DNA of 64,000 nt, from contig NZ_CP034692.1 in NCBI RefSeq assembly GCF_004114375.1, positions 1,798,001 to 1,862,000 on the forward strand, in the 5' to 3' direction. Under the pieces are notes generated by a model that worked only from the letters and a program-made list of their open reading frames with translations, did no database searches and was not told the origin of the DNA. This stretch comes from Halorubrum sp. BOL3-1 (lineage in GTDB: Archaea; Halobacteriota; Halobacteria; Halobacteriales; Haloferacaceae). Position numbers and translations under genes: made by a program. This document shows, piece after piece, positions 50,772 to 59,227 of the stretch (positions are counted from its first letter, which is position 1; every line of letters begins with the position of its first letter).

Positions 50772-51424
50772 GGGCTGTCAGCCTCCGTTTCGGTCGCATC
50801 CACCGTTCGGTCCGGGTCCAGCGTCGCGAAGACGAACTCGGTGCTGCTCCCCAGCGGGTCGGTCGCGGTCGTCGTCTCGACATCGGTGAAGCCCGCCGCC
50901 CGGAGCTGGTCGAGGGTCCGCTCGCGGCCGGGCGCGGAGAAGAACATCCGCCCGCCCATCCACCCCCGCCGGACCGTCTCGAACCGGCCGCTCGGGAGGG
51001 TCATCAGGAGTCGTCCGCCCGGACGGAGGACGCGCGCGAACCCCTCGTACACGTCGGGGTGGCGCTCGCGGTCGACGTGAAACACCGCGTGGTACGCCGT
51101 GACCGCGTCGAATCGGTCGTCGCTAAAGGGGAGCGCCGTCATTTCGCCGTTGACGAGTCGGGACTCGGGCACCGTCTCGGCCGCGAGGTCGAGCCCGCGT
51201 CGCGAGACGTCGAGTCCGACGCTGCCCGGCGAGAGGTTCGCGAGCGTCCGCGCACCGTCGCCGCAGCCGACATCGAGAACGACCGGAGCGTCCGCGGACT
51301 CGGAAGTCGACAGCGAGTCGAGCAGGTCGTCGATCAGCGCCGCGTCGGAGCCCTCGGGGTCGCGGCGCGCGGCGTACGTCTCGGCCACTTCGTCCCACGC
51401 GCGGCGCACGGCGTCGCGGTCCAT
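50768..51424 (-). CDS. Class I SAM-dependent methyltransferase
   Basis: A 218-residue methyltransferase. Motif I is VVLDVGCGDGARTLANL (about residues 48-64), motif II region MTALPFSDDRFDAVTAYHAVFHVDRER, and motif III LRPGGRLLMTLPSGRFETV. This is the UbiE/Trm9-like group; the substrate (small molecule, tRNA or lipid) cannot be told. A helical protein gene follows with 4-bp overlap. Confidence 0.85.
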   Translation of the reverse strand: MDRDAVRRAWDEVAETYAARRDPEGSDAALIDDLLDSLSTSESADAPVVLDVGCGDGARTLANLSPGSVGLDVSRRGLDLAAETVPESRLVNGEMTALPFSDDRFDAVTAYHAVFHVDRERHPDVYEGFARVLRPGGRLLMTLPSGRFETVRRGWMGGRMFFSAPGRERTLDQLRAAGFTDVETTTATDPLGSSTEFVFATLDPDRTVDATETEADSP

Positions 51425-51691
51425 GCGGACAGTAGGGGCGCGATCGGCTTGACGATGGGGGTCGAAGACGAGAACGTTCGGCCTCGCGGCTCGGGTCGAG
51501 ACCGCCGACGAAGTCTCGGAGGGGAGCGAATCGATCGCCGCGGTCGGGGGAGGGCCGAATGGGCCGGCCGACAGAGAACCGGCCCGCGTCGTTCGGAGAT
51601 AGCGCGCGTCTGCGGGGAACCTCGTCGGCGACCGAAGCGAGAGCCCCCGATCTCATAGATATTACGCAGACAAAGACAAAAGTAATAACAG

Positions 51692-51722
51692 TGTGATCAC
51701 AACCGTCAATATCGTCACGATA
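51692..51722. promoter_or_regulatory. Two inverted repeats upstream of the DUF6293 regulator gene
   Basis: TGTGATCACA (51692-51701) is a perfect 10-bp palindrome, and TATCGTCACGATA (51710-51722) has 5-bp perfect arms around TCA. They lie between the AT-rich GACAAAAGTAATAACAG (51674-51690) and the GTG start at 51734, so they probably overlap the transcription start. The rest of the 51425-51733 gap (about 310 bp) contains only a GGGCCGG/CCGGCCC hairpin near 51560 and no gene. Confidence 0.45.
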
Positions 51723-51733
51723 CACGGTGAGAC

Positions 51734-52492
51734 GTGAGCGACTTCGACGTTCCGAAGCGCGTCCACGTCGTCCCGCTGGGATACGAGTTAGACCGGATCG
51801 TCCGGCCGGTCGTCGACGGCGACGCCGACGAGGTCCTCTTCCTGGAGCCGAACCTCGATCGGGAGGGCGTTGATCGACCGTCGTACCACGGCGCCGTGCG
51901 CGAGCGGATCCACGAGGAGGAGATCTCGACCGAGACCGTCGAGTGCGACATCTTCGACCTCTTCAGTTCGCTGGGGACGATCGCCGAGATCGCGGACGAG
52001 CTCCGGGATCACAACGTCTACGTGAACCTCGCGTCGGGGTCGAAGGTGACCGCGATCGGTGGGATGATCGCCTGTATGGTCACCGGCGCGATCCCGTATT
52101 ACGTCCGCGCGGAGGAGTACGCGGGCGGCGAGGAGCGACCGGTGGCCTCGGGCGCGAGGGCCCCGGAGACGCTCCCAAAGTACCCGATCGAGGAGCCGAA
52201 GCCCGAACGCGTCGCGGTCCTCGCACACGTCGAACGGGAACAGCCCGTCACGAAGGGGGAGCTCATCGACTACGGCCGCCGGGAGGGGCTCCCCTTCGTC
52301 GAGCGCTACGATACCGAGGGGGTCCGGAACCCGGAGCGTGGATACTACCGGCGGCTCAACGCCCACGTCGTCGACCCCTTGACCGACCGCGGGTTCGTCG
52401 AAGTCGAGGAACACTCCAAGTACCAGTACGTCTCCGTCACCGAGAGCGGGTCGAACCACCTCCGGGCGTTCCGCTACCTGATCGGGGATTGA
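51734..52492 (+). CDS. DUF6293 / HFX_2341-type CARF-like regulator with winged HTH
   Basis: A 252-residue protein (GTG start). The N-terminal ~130 residues form a Rossmann-like domain of the CARF group: VHVVPLGYELDRIVRPVV at the start and the nucleotide-pocket motif VYVNLASGSKVTAIGGMIACM, where the SGS(K) loop would bind a cyclic oligonucleotide. The C-terminal wHTH begins PERVAVLAHVEREQPVTKGELIDYGRR and ends LNAHVVDPLTDRGFVEVEEHSKYQYVSVTESG. CARF regulators respond to cyclic oligoadenylate in CRISPR type III systems, but this subgroup also occurs outside CRISPR, and no cas gene or array is in the window. Ligand unknown. Confidence 0.82.
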   Translation: MSDFDVPKRVHVVPLGYELDRIVRPVVDGDADEVLFLEPNLDREGVDRPSYHGAVRERIHEEEISTETVECDIFDLFSSLGTIAEIADELRDHNVYVNLASGSKVTAIGGMIACMVTGAIPYYVRAEEYAGGEERPVASGARAPETLPKYPIEEPKPERVAVLAHVEREQPVTKGELIDYGRREGLPFVERYDTEGVRNPERGYYRRLNAHVVDPLTDRGFVEVEEHSKYQYVSVTESGSNHLRAFRYLIGD

Positions 52493-52614
52493 GGCGAGCC
52501 GCGACCGACGGTCCGTCCGTATGACTCGTCACGAGCCCGGTGCCGCAGCTCTCGGACCTGAGAGCGGCGCGCGATAGAAAGTCGGGGTTCGAGGCGGGGT
52601 CGCGCCCGACCGCG

Positions 52615-52788
52615 TCAGTCGTCGGCCGGGGCGCGCGGCTCCGCCGGGGGCTCGGTCTCTTCCCGGTCGTCAGCGGGTTCGTCGACCGGGTCGACGTCGG
52701 GGGCCTCGTCGTCGAACTCGTCCGCCTCGTCGGGCCGGTGACGCGCCTCGATCGCCGACGTGCGCGCCTCGTCGTAGTGGTGACACAT
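52615..52788 (-). CDS. Small Asp/Glu-rich haloarchaeal protein
   Basis: A 57-residue protein from the ATG at 52788 (MCHHYDEARTSAIEARHRPDEADEF). The N-terminus MCHHYDE with Cys-His-His could bind a metal; the C-terminal half is low-complexity acidic/Pro (VDPVDEPADDREE). Short proteins with a similar start occur in haloarchaea, to my memory. A TTAATAGTTG-like AT-rich stretch lies just upstream. Function is unknown. Confidence 0.55.
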   Translation of the reverse strand: MCHHYDEARTSAIEARHRPDEADEFDDEAPDVDPVDEPADDREETEPPAEPRAPADD

Positions 52789-52910
52789 GGCAACTATTAA
52801 CACGGTCTTACGGCTCCTAAAAGTTGCGGCGATACTGGGGATTTCTGGCCGCTCAGACCGTCAGAACGTTCGTCCGCTCGCGTGTCCTAGTTGACCTGAT
52901 AATCACCCTC

Positions 52911-53122
52911 GGAGCCCCCGCCGCTCGCTACGACGAAGCCGACGTTGTGACCGAGACCGCCGAAGCCCCGGCCGCCCCTTCGAGTCCCACCCCGCACAGC
53001 AGCCTCAGCCCTCCCCAGCCTCGCGGTTCGCGCTCTTCGAGCGCTCACCGCGTCCCTCGCACGGCGCTCCTCGCGGCCGCCGGTGGCGACCGCTCGGAGG
53101 CGCGCGCCATCACGCAAAGATA
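52911..53122 (+). repeat. Structured dispersed repeat, copy D (partial)
   Basis: A shorter plus-strand copy. ACCGCCGAAGCCCCGG is followed directly by CCGCCCCTTCGAGTCCCACC, so the first large hairpin is missing. CCTCCCCAGCCTCG is kept, then hairpin 2 as CGCGGT/ACCGCG with an inner GCGCTC/GAGCGC. The end is GGCGCGCGCCATCACGC. The 372-bp gap (52789-53160) contains no gene. Hairpin 2 again differs in sequence but keeps its pairing. Confidence 0.7.
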
Positions 53123-53160
53123 GTTTCGCGGAGTCGGAGGAAAACGGGTCTCGCCGTCGA

Positions 53161-54213
53161 TTATACGTCGCCGTGCGGCTTCACCAGCACCTTGATCGCC
53201 TCGCGTTCGTCCATCATGCGGTACCCCTCTGGGACGCCGTCGAGGTCGACCGTCTCGGTGAAGACCGGCGACGGGTCGAGGGTCCCCTGAAGCACGTCGG
53301 CCATCAGCTCCTCGGCGTACGCGCGGACGGGGGCGACGCCGCCCGCGAGCGTGACGTTCTTTCCGAACAGGCCGAACACGTCGAGTCCCTCGTCGTCGAC
53401 GCCGTAGGGAACGCCGACGTACCCGACCGTGCCGCCGGGGCGGACGACGTCGATCGCGGTGTTCATCGCGCTCGCGGCACCGACGCACTCCATCACGTGG
53501 TTCGGGCCGCCGTCAGTGAGTTCGCGGATCCGCTCGACCGCTTCGTCGCCGCGCTCGGAGACGGTCTCGGTGGCGCCGAACTCCGCGGCGAGTTCGAGCC
53601 GGTCCCCGTGGTGGCCCGCCGCGATTATCCGCTCGGCGCCGAGCCGGCGGGCCGCGAGGACGCCGCAGAGTCCGACCGCGCCGTCACCGATGACGGCGAC
53701 CGTCGACCCCGCCTCGACGCCCGCACTGACCGCGGCGTGGTGGCCGGTGCCCATCACGTCGGTCAGGGGAAGTAGCGAGCGGAGGGTGTCCTCGTCGTCG
53801 GCGTGACGGTCCGGGACGCGGACGAGGGTGCCGTCGGCGTGGGTCGACCGGACGTACTCCCCCTGCCCGCCCCCGTTGTCGCCGCCCCACGAGTCGCCGT
53901 TCTCGCAGGAGGTGTACAGCCCCTTCCGGCAGAACTCGCACTCGCCACAGGAGATGGCGAAGGGGGCGAGCACGCGGTCGCCGGGGACAACCGAGGTCAC
54001 ATCGTCCCCGACTTCCTCGACGATCCCCATCGGCTCGTGCCCGACCGCCGATCCGGGGTCGCGGTCGCTCTCCCCGCGGTAGAACCACAGGTCCGACCCG
54101 CAGACCGCGGCGTGGGTGACGCGGACGACCGCGTCGGTCGGCGCCTCGATCTCGGGCCGGGATCGCTCCTCGACATCGATATCTCCGGGACCGTTGAAGA
54201 CGGCTGCGCGCAT
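53161..54213 (-). CDS. Zinc-dependent alcohol dehydrogenase (medium-chain)
   Basis: A 350-residue zinc MDR enzyme. The catalytic zinc ligands are Cys in AAVCGSDLWFYRGES, His/Glu in SAVGHEPMGIVEEVGDD, and the structural zinc site is CGECEFCRKGLYTSC. The nucleotide-binding loop is VAVIGDGAVGLCGVLAA. It oxidises alcohols or reduces aldehydes with NAD(P); the substrate may be a sugar alcohol or formaldehyde-type compound. It is a single gene with a short promoter gap. Confidence 0.9.
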   Translation of the reverse strand: MRAAVFNGPGDIDVEERSRPEIEAPTDAVVRVTHAAVCGSDLWFYRGESDRDPGSAVGHEPMGIVEEVGDDVTSVVPGDRVLAPFAISCGECEFCRKGLYTSCENGDSWGGDNGGGQGEYVRSTHADGTLVRVPDRHADDEDTLRSLLPLTDVMGTGHHAAVSAGVEAGSTVAVIGDGAVGLCGVLAARRLGAERIIAAGHHGDRLELAAEFGATETVSERGDEAVERIRELTDGGPNHVMECVGAASAMNTAIDVVRPGGTVGYVGVPYGVDDEGLDVFGLFGKNVTLAGGVAPVRAYAEELMADVLQGTLDPSPVFTETVDLDGVPEGYRMMDEREAIKVLVKPHGDV

Positions 54214-54318
54214 GGCTCTGCTTCCGGCGCGCGAGACAAAAATGAGCGGGTGCCGGAAATCGGGTGAGACCGAACGGCCGGTCGCTCGGCGGCCCGACTG
54301 AACGGACCTAGCGGGGAA

Positions 54319-55353
54319 TCAGTCGGCCGTCCCGTTCGTCGGCGGCTGGTCCGGACCCGGCGGCGTCGGACCCTGCGGTCCGTTCGGCCCGGCCGGCCCA
54401 GGCGGGGTCCGGTCGTTCGTCACGAGGAAGTTGGCGAGGTTGCCGATCAGCGCGTCGTTGTCGGCGCGTGCGGCGTTCTCCGGCGACAGGAAGTCGCTGT
54501 CGCCGACCATCACGACCTCGTCGTTGCGAACCAGCAGCGGCGCGTCGGTCGACGCGCGCGTCGTCGAGAGCTCGCTGCCCTCGATCGGCCGCAGCACGTC
54601 GGCGCCGCCGGTCGTCGTCCCGACGGGCGTCGCGGACGGGAACACCGCCCGGTCGACGCCCTCGGTCAGCGCGCCGTCGCCGGCCGCCTCGGCGTACACG
54701 CGCTGGTAGTTCAGGTCGTTTTCGGCCATGTTGTACACGTAGCCGGGCTCGGTCGTGACGTCGAGCGTCGCGTCGAGCGACGCCGCGCCCGGCTCCGAGT
54801 AGGCCGCGTCGGGCTCGGTCGCGAGCACGACGTGGCCGCCGGACTCGACGAACGACTCGATCTCGTCGAGCTGGTCCGGCTCGTAGTCCGTCCGGAACGT
54901 CACGAACGCGTCGGCCTCGGCGAGCCGCTCGCCGAGCTGGGTCGGCGCGTCCGCGCCGGGCCGGGCCGGCCGTCGCTGGTTCGGGTCGGGCACGTACACG
55001 CCCACCTCGTGACCGTTCTCGATGAGCGCGTTCGCGAGCGGTCGAATGTCGCGGTCGGCGACGCCGCCGCCGCCGAGCCCGAGGAGGGCGAGGGGGAGCG
55101 CCGGGCCGGGCCGGGTAGCCTCGATGCCGGGGTCGACGAGGACGGTCTGCGAGGCCGCGGAGGCGTCCATCTCGACGTCCGCCTGTCCGGGCGTGGCGTC
55201 GACGGGGAGGTCCTCGTCGAGGTAGTGGTCGTTCTGGATCTCCGGGGCGGGAGCGGCGCCGTCGGCGGTCACGAATCCGGTGACCGCGGCGCCGCCGGTG
55301 ACCGTTGCGAGGGTCACGACGAACGCGGCCGCGAGGGTTGCGAGGCGGTTCAC
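54319..55353 (-). CDS. DUF4350-type exported protein
   Basis: A 344-residue protein. The N-terminal signal/anchor LATLAAAFVVTLATVTGGAAV is followed by a Rossmann-like body with GHEVGVYVPDPNQRRPARPG, DAFVTFRTDYEPDQLDEIESF and GHVVLATEPDAAYSE, and a proline/glycine-rich C-terminus (GPAGPNGPQG). DUF4350 proteins accompany MoxR/DUF58 or signal-peptidase-type genes. Its start overlaps the SppA stop by 4 bp, so they are one operon. A role in cell-surface quality control with SppA is inference. Confidence 0.75.
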   Translation of the reverse strand: MNRLATLAAAFVVTLATVTGGAAVTGFVTADGAAPAPEIQNDHYLDEDLPVDATPGQADVEMDASAASQTVLVDPGIEATRPGPALPLALLGLGGGGVADRDIRPLANALIENGHEVGVYVPDPNQRRPARPGADAPTQLGERLAEADAFVTFRTDYEPDQLDEIESFVESGGHVVLATEPDAAYSEPGAASLDATLDVTTEPGYVYNMAENDLNYQRVYAEAAGDGALTEGVDRAVFPSATPVGTTTGGADVLRPIEGSELSTTRASTDAPLLVRNDEVVMVGDSDFLSPENAARADNDALIGNLANFLVTNDRTPPGPAGPNGPQGPTPPGPDQPPTNGTAD

Positions 55354-56336
55354 GCGCCGACACCTCCGGTGAGCCGTGCCGTCGTGTTCCCCGTCGCTCC
55401 GCGTTCCGTCGAGGTCGCGCCGCCGGAGCGGAGGTCGGGCTCAGAGAACTGTTCTATCGTATCGACATGGGGCACGGCGGGCCAGTGGACGAAGGTCGCG
55501 GGCATCGGCTTCACGTCCGCGTACCCGGGGTCGTTCGCGTGGATCGCGACGATCCCGGCGTCGGTGCGGACGAGGAAGGGGATCCCGAAGGCTCCCCCGG
55601 TCTCGCGGGTGTCGACCGTGTACTCGCCGAGGTTCTCCGCGGTGGCCGCCGCGTGGACCGCCTCGTTGAGCGAGCCGATCTCGTCGGCGTAGCCGTTCTG
55701 TACGGCCTCGGTACCGAGGTAGACGTCGGCCTTCGCGACCTCCTCGCGGGGCATCTCGAACTCGTCGCCGCGCTCCGCCATCATCGCGTCGATGAACGTG
55801 TCCGCGAGCGTCTCCTGCTGGGCCCACGCCTGCGTCGGGTTGCCGCCGGCCTTGTCGGGTCCGCTCGGGCCGAGCGGTGTCGACGTCGTCCTCGGGGCAG
55901 GGGCGTTCAGACCGATGCTACCGACCGTCGAGGTCGGGAGGACGTAGACCTCGTCCGCGGGCGCCATCGCGTAGTAGCCGCCGGAGGCGCTGATCGACTG
56001 GACGCTCGCGATGACGGTCATGTCCTGGCTCGTTCGCTGGACGGCCTTGTACATCCGCTCGGAGGCGACGGGCGCGCCGCCGGGCGTGTCCAACTTGAGG
56101 ACGACCGCGCCCACGGAGTCGTTGGCGCGGATATCGGCGAGTTCGCTCTCGACGTCGTCGGCGAGGGCCGTGGTGACGGGGCCTTCGATCTCGACGACGG
56201 CAACTGTGTCGTCCGGGTCGTTAGTCGCCGCGTACACGCTCGGAGCGAGCACGGCGCCGACTAGGGCCGCGGCCAACACGACGACAGCCACCTGCTGTCG
56301 CGACGTGAGGGCCGTGGAGGGCTTGTCTAATGACAT
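55350..56336 (-). CDS. sppA: Signal peptide peptidase SppA (S49 family)
   Basis: A 328-residue membrane peptidase from the ATG at 56336 (MSLDKPSTALTSRQQVAVVV); the 195 codons upstream are not coding-like. One N-terminal membrane helix (VVVLAAALVGAVLAPSVYA) anchors it. The S49 core has VVLKLDTPGGAPVASERMYKAV, the catalytic Ser in QSISASGGYYAMAPADE, and STVGSIGLNAPA. The catalytic lysine is expected in the GPDKAGGN region, less certain. It removes leftover signal peptides from the membrane. It overlaps the DUF4350 gene. Confidence 0.88.
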   Translation of the reverse strand: MSLDKPSTALTSRQQVAVVVLAAALVGAVLAPSVYAATNDPDDTVAVVEIEGPVTTALADDVESELADIRANDSVGAVVLKLDTPGGAPVASERMYKAVQRTSQDMTVIASVQSISASGGYYAMAPADEVYVLPTSTVGSIGLNAPAPRTTSTPLGPSGPDKAGGNPTQAWAQQETLADTFIDAMMAERGDEFEMPREEVAKADVYLGTEAVQNGYADEIGSLNEAVHAAATAENLGEYTVDTRETGGAFGIPFLVRTDAGIVAIHANDPGYADVKPMPATFVHWPAVPHVDTIEQFSEPDLRSGGATSTERGATGNTTARLTGGVGA

Positions 56337-56503
56337 TGCCAAGTAATGTCTGTGAGAAACAGAACATAAAGACTGCGGATGTGAGACGGCGACAGACACG
56401 GGTCGAAATCGGGAGAGGAGACGTCGGCCGGTCACGGAGACGGGTCGGAACCCGGCAGGGAAACGGGGGGCTATGGCGTTCGCGCGGGCGACGGGGGATC
56501 TGG

Positions 56504-57673
56504 TCAGTCGTCGCTCGCAGCGTCGCCGATCTCCGGGGGAGTCGGTCGCTCCGTACCAGCGGTTTCGCGCTCGTCGGCGTCGGGGAGGACGGCGCGCTCG
56601 AAGCGAATCCGCACGACTTGGCCGTCGCAGTCGGCGTCGAACTCGAGCGCGCCGGCGGAGCGGTCGACGACCCAGCGGACGAGCCACAGCCCGAGCCCGT
56701 CGGCGTGACGCATCGACGTCTCGTACCCGCGGCGGATCGCGTCGACGGTGCCGGGCGGGATCCCCGGCCCGTCGTCGGCGACCCGCACCGTCGCCGAGTC
56801 GCCGTCCCGGCGCACCGACATGTCGACGCGCGACGGACCCTCGCCGGCGTGGACGACCGCGTTCTCGATCACCTCCGAGACGGCGACCTCCGCGAGCGGG
56901 TGCGCGCGAACCGGGCACGCCTCCGCCTCGGGGCAGTCGAAGTCGGCGTCCGGGTGCTCCGCCCGGAGCCGTTCGACGGTGCTCTCGACGGTCTCGACGA
57001 GATCGGTTGTCGTCGCCACGTCGGCTGCGCCGTCGTCGGGTCCGATCACCGCGTCGATGTGCCGAGCGTGGTCGCTGACACTCAGGAGGCGCTCGGCGTT
57101 CTCCTCGATGACGGCCGCGTGGTCGGTGACGGCGGTGTCCGCGTCGCCCGCCTCGCCGCGGGCGCGGACGAGTTGCGCCCGCCCCCGGACGACCGTCATG
57201 GCGTTGCGGATATTGTGCCGGAGCACGCGGTTCAACACGGTGATCTGTCCGTTAGCGCGTTCGAGCTGGTCCTGCGTGCGCTGCTGTCGCGCGTCGGTCA
57301 GCCCGAACGCGAGTCCGAACGCCGACCCGATCGACGCCGCGCCGACGATGACAACGAGCGGCCGGGTCGGCGGCGGGCCCTGGCTCATCTCATAGGTGAC
57401 GAAAAGCAGCGCGACCGCGCCGAGCGTCAGCGCCCCCAAGGCGCTCCACCCGGTGATTCGGAGGGTGTGCGCCGGGGAGAGCGGCGAGCGGGCGACCGGA
57501 ACCGTCGCGGCGACGACGAGCGCGCTACAGGCGACGGGGACTGCGACGCCGGTCACGACCGCGGCGGGGTCGGTCATCGTCGACAGCGAGGCCAAGTGAT
57601 AGCCGAGCGGGACGAGACCCACGGCCGCGAGCAGCCCGATTTTGCCGGCGTTCGTGGCCCGCGTCCGCTGCAT
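56504..57673 (-). CDS. Membrane histidine kinase
   Basis: A 389-residue kinase with about four N-terminal membrane segments (residues 5-115: IGLLAAVGLVPLGYHLASL and others) and no extracellular domain. A short linker (QDQLERANGQITVLNRVLRHNIRNAM) holds the H-box. VSEVIENAVVHAGE, VRVADDGPGIPPGTVDAI and GLGLWLVRWVVDRSAGAL are the HATPase N, G1 and G2 boxes. No response regulator is encoded next to it. The signal may be membrane state or a redox molecule, unknown. Confidence 0.87.
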   Translation of the reverse strand: MQRTRATNAGKIGLLAAVGLVPLGYHLASLSTMTDPAAVVTGVAVPVACSALVVAATVPVARSPLSPAHTLRITGWSALGALTLGAVALLFVTYEMSQGPPPTRPLVVIVGAASIGSAFGLAFGLTDARQQRTQDQLERANGQITVLNRVLRHNIRNAMTVVRGRAQLVRARGEAGDADTAVTDHAAVIEENAERLLSVSDHARHIDAVIGPDDGAADVATTTDLVETVESTVERLRAEHPDADFDCPEAEACPVRAHPLAEVAVSEVIENAVVHAGEGPSRVDMSVRRDGDSATVRVADDGPGIPPGTVDAIRRGYETSMRHADGLGLWLVRWVVDRSAGALEFDADCDGQVVRIRFERAVLPDADERETAGTERPTPPEIGDAASDD

Positions 57674-57939
57674 GTGCCTCCACTCCGCATCGGCGGGGTT
57701 TAATTATTCCCGCGCGGTATCAGCTCGGAGAATTGCGGGCGGAGAGCGGGCCATCGAGGACGGAAGCGGACCGCGCGCCACAGGGGACGAGAGGCGAACC
57801 GGTGACGGGGAGAGCCTCCCGCGACGGACGTACTACTCGTCCGTCGTCGGACCGTCCGATCCGCGGCGGGCGGTAACAGGGCAGTGGCGGGCGGCTATCG
57901 ACGCCAGTATTATATAGTCTGAAAAACATGACGCGGTGT

Positions 57940-59037
57940 ATGGTGGGGGGATCGCTCCTTTCGGAGTCGTACTTGGGGAGCACCATCCCCCAGTATCTCC
58001 TGTTTTTCGCCGTTCTTGGGCTGGGAGCGCTGCTCGGTCGGTCGTTGGCGTTCCTCTACCGCCGTAGACTGAAGGCGAAGACCGAGGCGACCGAGACCGA
58101 GATCGACGACATCATCGCTCACGCGCTCGGGAGGCCGGTCATCCTGCTGGGAGTGGTGCTCGCCGCCGTCGTCGGTCGAGAGGTGTTGACGCCGGTCGAG
58201 CCGCTCCGGTCGGTGGTGAACGCGTCGGTGGAACTCCCGGCGATCGCGGCCGTCGCCTGGATCGCCGTCCGTCTCACCGACGGCCTCATCCAGACGTACA
58301 TGGTGGAGTACGCCGAGCGGACCGAGTCCAGGCTGGACGACGAACTCGTCCCCATCGTCAGTCGGGTCACCAACATCGCCATCGTCTCAATCGCCGTGGT
58401 CGTCATACTGGACACCATCGGGTACGACGTGACGACGGTCATCGCCTCGATCGGCGTCGGCGGCGTGGCGCTCGCGTTCGCCTCTCGGAAGACCGCCGCG
58501 GACGTCTTCGGCGGGGCACACATCCTCACGACCAAGCCGTTCCTCGTCGACGACGTCGTCGCGGTCGACGACCTCGAGGGGACCGTCGAGGAGATCGGGC
58601 TCCGATCGACGCGGATCCGCGACTTCGACGGCCGCGTCGTCACGGTCCCGAACGCGACCATCGCCGACGCCGAGGTGACGAACGTCTCCTCGGAGCCGAC
58701 CCGACGGGTCCTGACGTACCTCCGGTTGACCTACGGGACGACCCCCGAGGAGATGGAGTCTGCCCTCGAGTTGATCACCGAGACGATAACCGCCGTCGAC
58801 GGCGTCGACGCCGACCAGACCGAGGCCTGGTTCTGGGGGTACGACGACGACGCGTTGCGCGTCCGGGTCGAGTACCATATCGCGGACCGCGAGCGCTGGA
58901 AGGCGGTCCGCGACGCCGTCAACCGCGACCTCCACGCGGCGCTGGACGAAGCGGGGATCGAACTGGGGCTACCGACCAGAAGCGTCCGACTCGAAGGCGA
59001 CGACGGAGACGCGTTCGGCGTCGACGCCGACGGGTGA
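57940..59037 (+). CDS. Small-conductance mechanosensitive channel (MscS family)
   Basis: A 365-residue membrane protein. Helices lie at about residues 15-35 (PQYLLFFAVLGLGALLG), 60-80 and 95-115, and the pore helix region is VIASIGVGGVALAFASRKTAADVFGG, the MscS hallmark. The beta domain follows (FLVDDVVAVDDLEGTVEEIGLRSTRIRDFDGRVVTVPN). It releases osmolytes under hypo-osmotic shock, which is critical for a halophile. The ATG at 57940 is chosen over 57928 because the TATTATATAG box (centre 57914) is 26 bp upstream, ideal for a leaderless start. Confidence 0.9.
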   Translation: MVGGSLLSESYLGSTIPQYLLFFAVLGLGALLGRSLAFLYRRRLKAKTEATETEIDDIIAHALGRPVILLGVVLAAVVGREVLTPVEPLRSVVNASVELPAIAAVAWIAVRLTDGLIQTYMVEYAERTESRLDDELVPIVSRVTNIAIVSIAVVVILDTIGYDVTTVIASIGVGGVALAFASRKTAADVFGGAHILTTKPFLVDDVVAVDDLEGTVEEIGLRSTRIRDFDGRVVTVPNATIADAEVTNVSSEPTRRVLTYLRLTYGTTPEEMESALELITETITAVDGVDADQTEAWFWGYDDDALRVRVEYHIADRERWKAVRDAVNRDLHAALDEAGIELGLPTRSVRLEGDDGDAFGVDADG

Positions 59038-59227
59038 CGAGAGGGGCCAGCGCGAGACGTCGCCGGAACCGTCCCCACGCGACCGTCGCGACCGACGTCG
59101 GGGACGTCGCCGTGGTCGCACGGACGCCGTCGTTTCCCGCCGCTGAAACGAGTCTGACAGGTCCGAAAACGAACAGTTAAACCGGATCGTCGACGAGCCG
59201 CGAGGCGATGAGCGGGGAGACGGAGCC

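Noticed and set aside
51734-52492. CRISPR-associated context for the CARF-like regulator
   Set aside because: No repeat array or cas gene is visible anywhere in the window.
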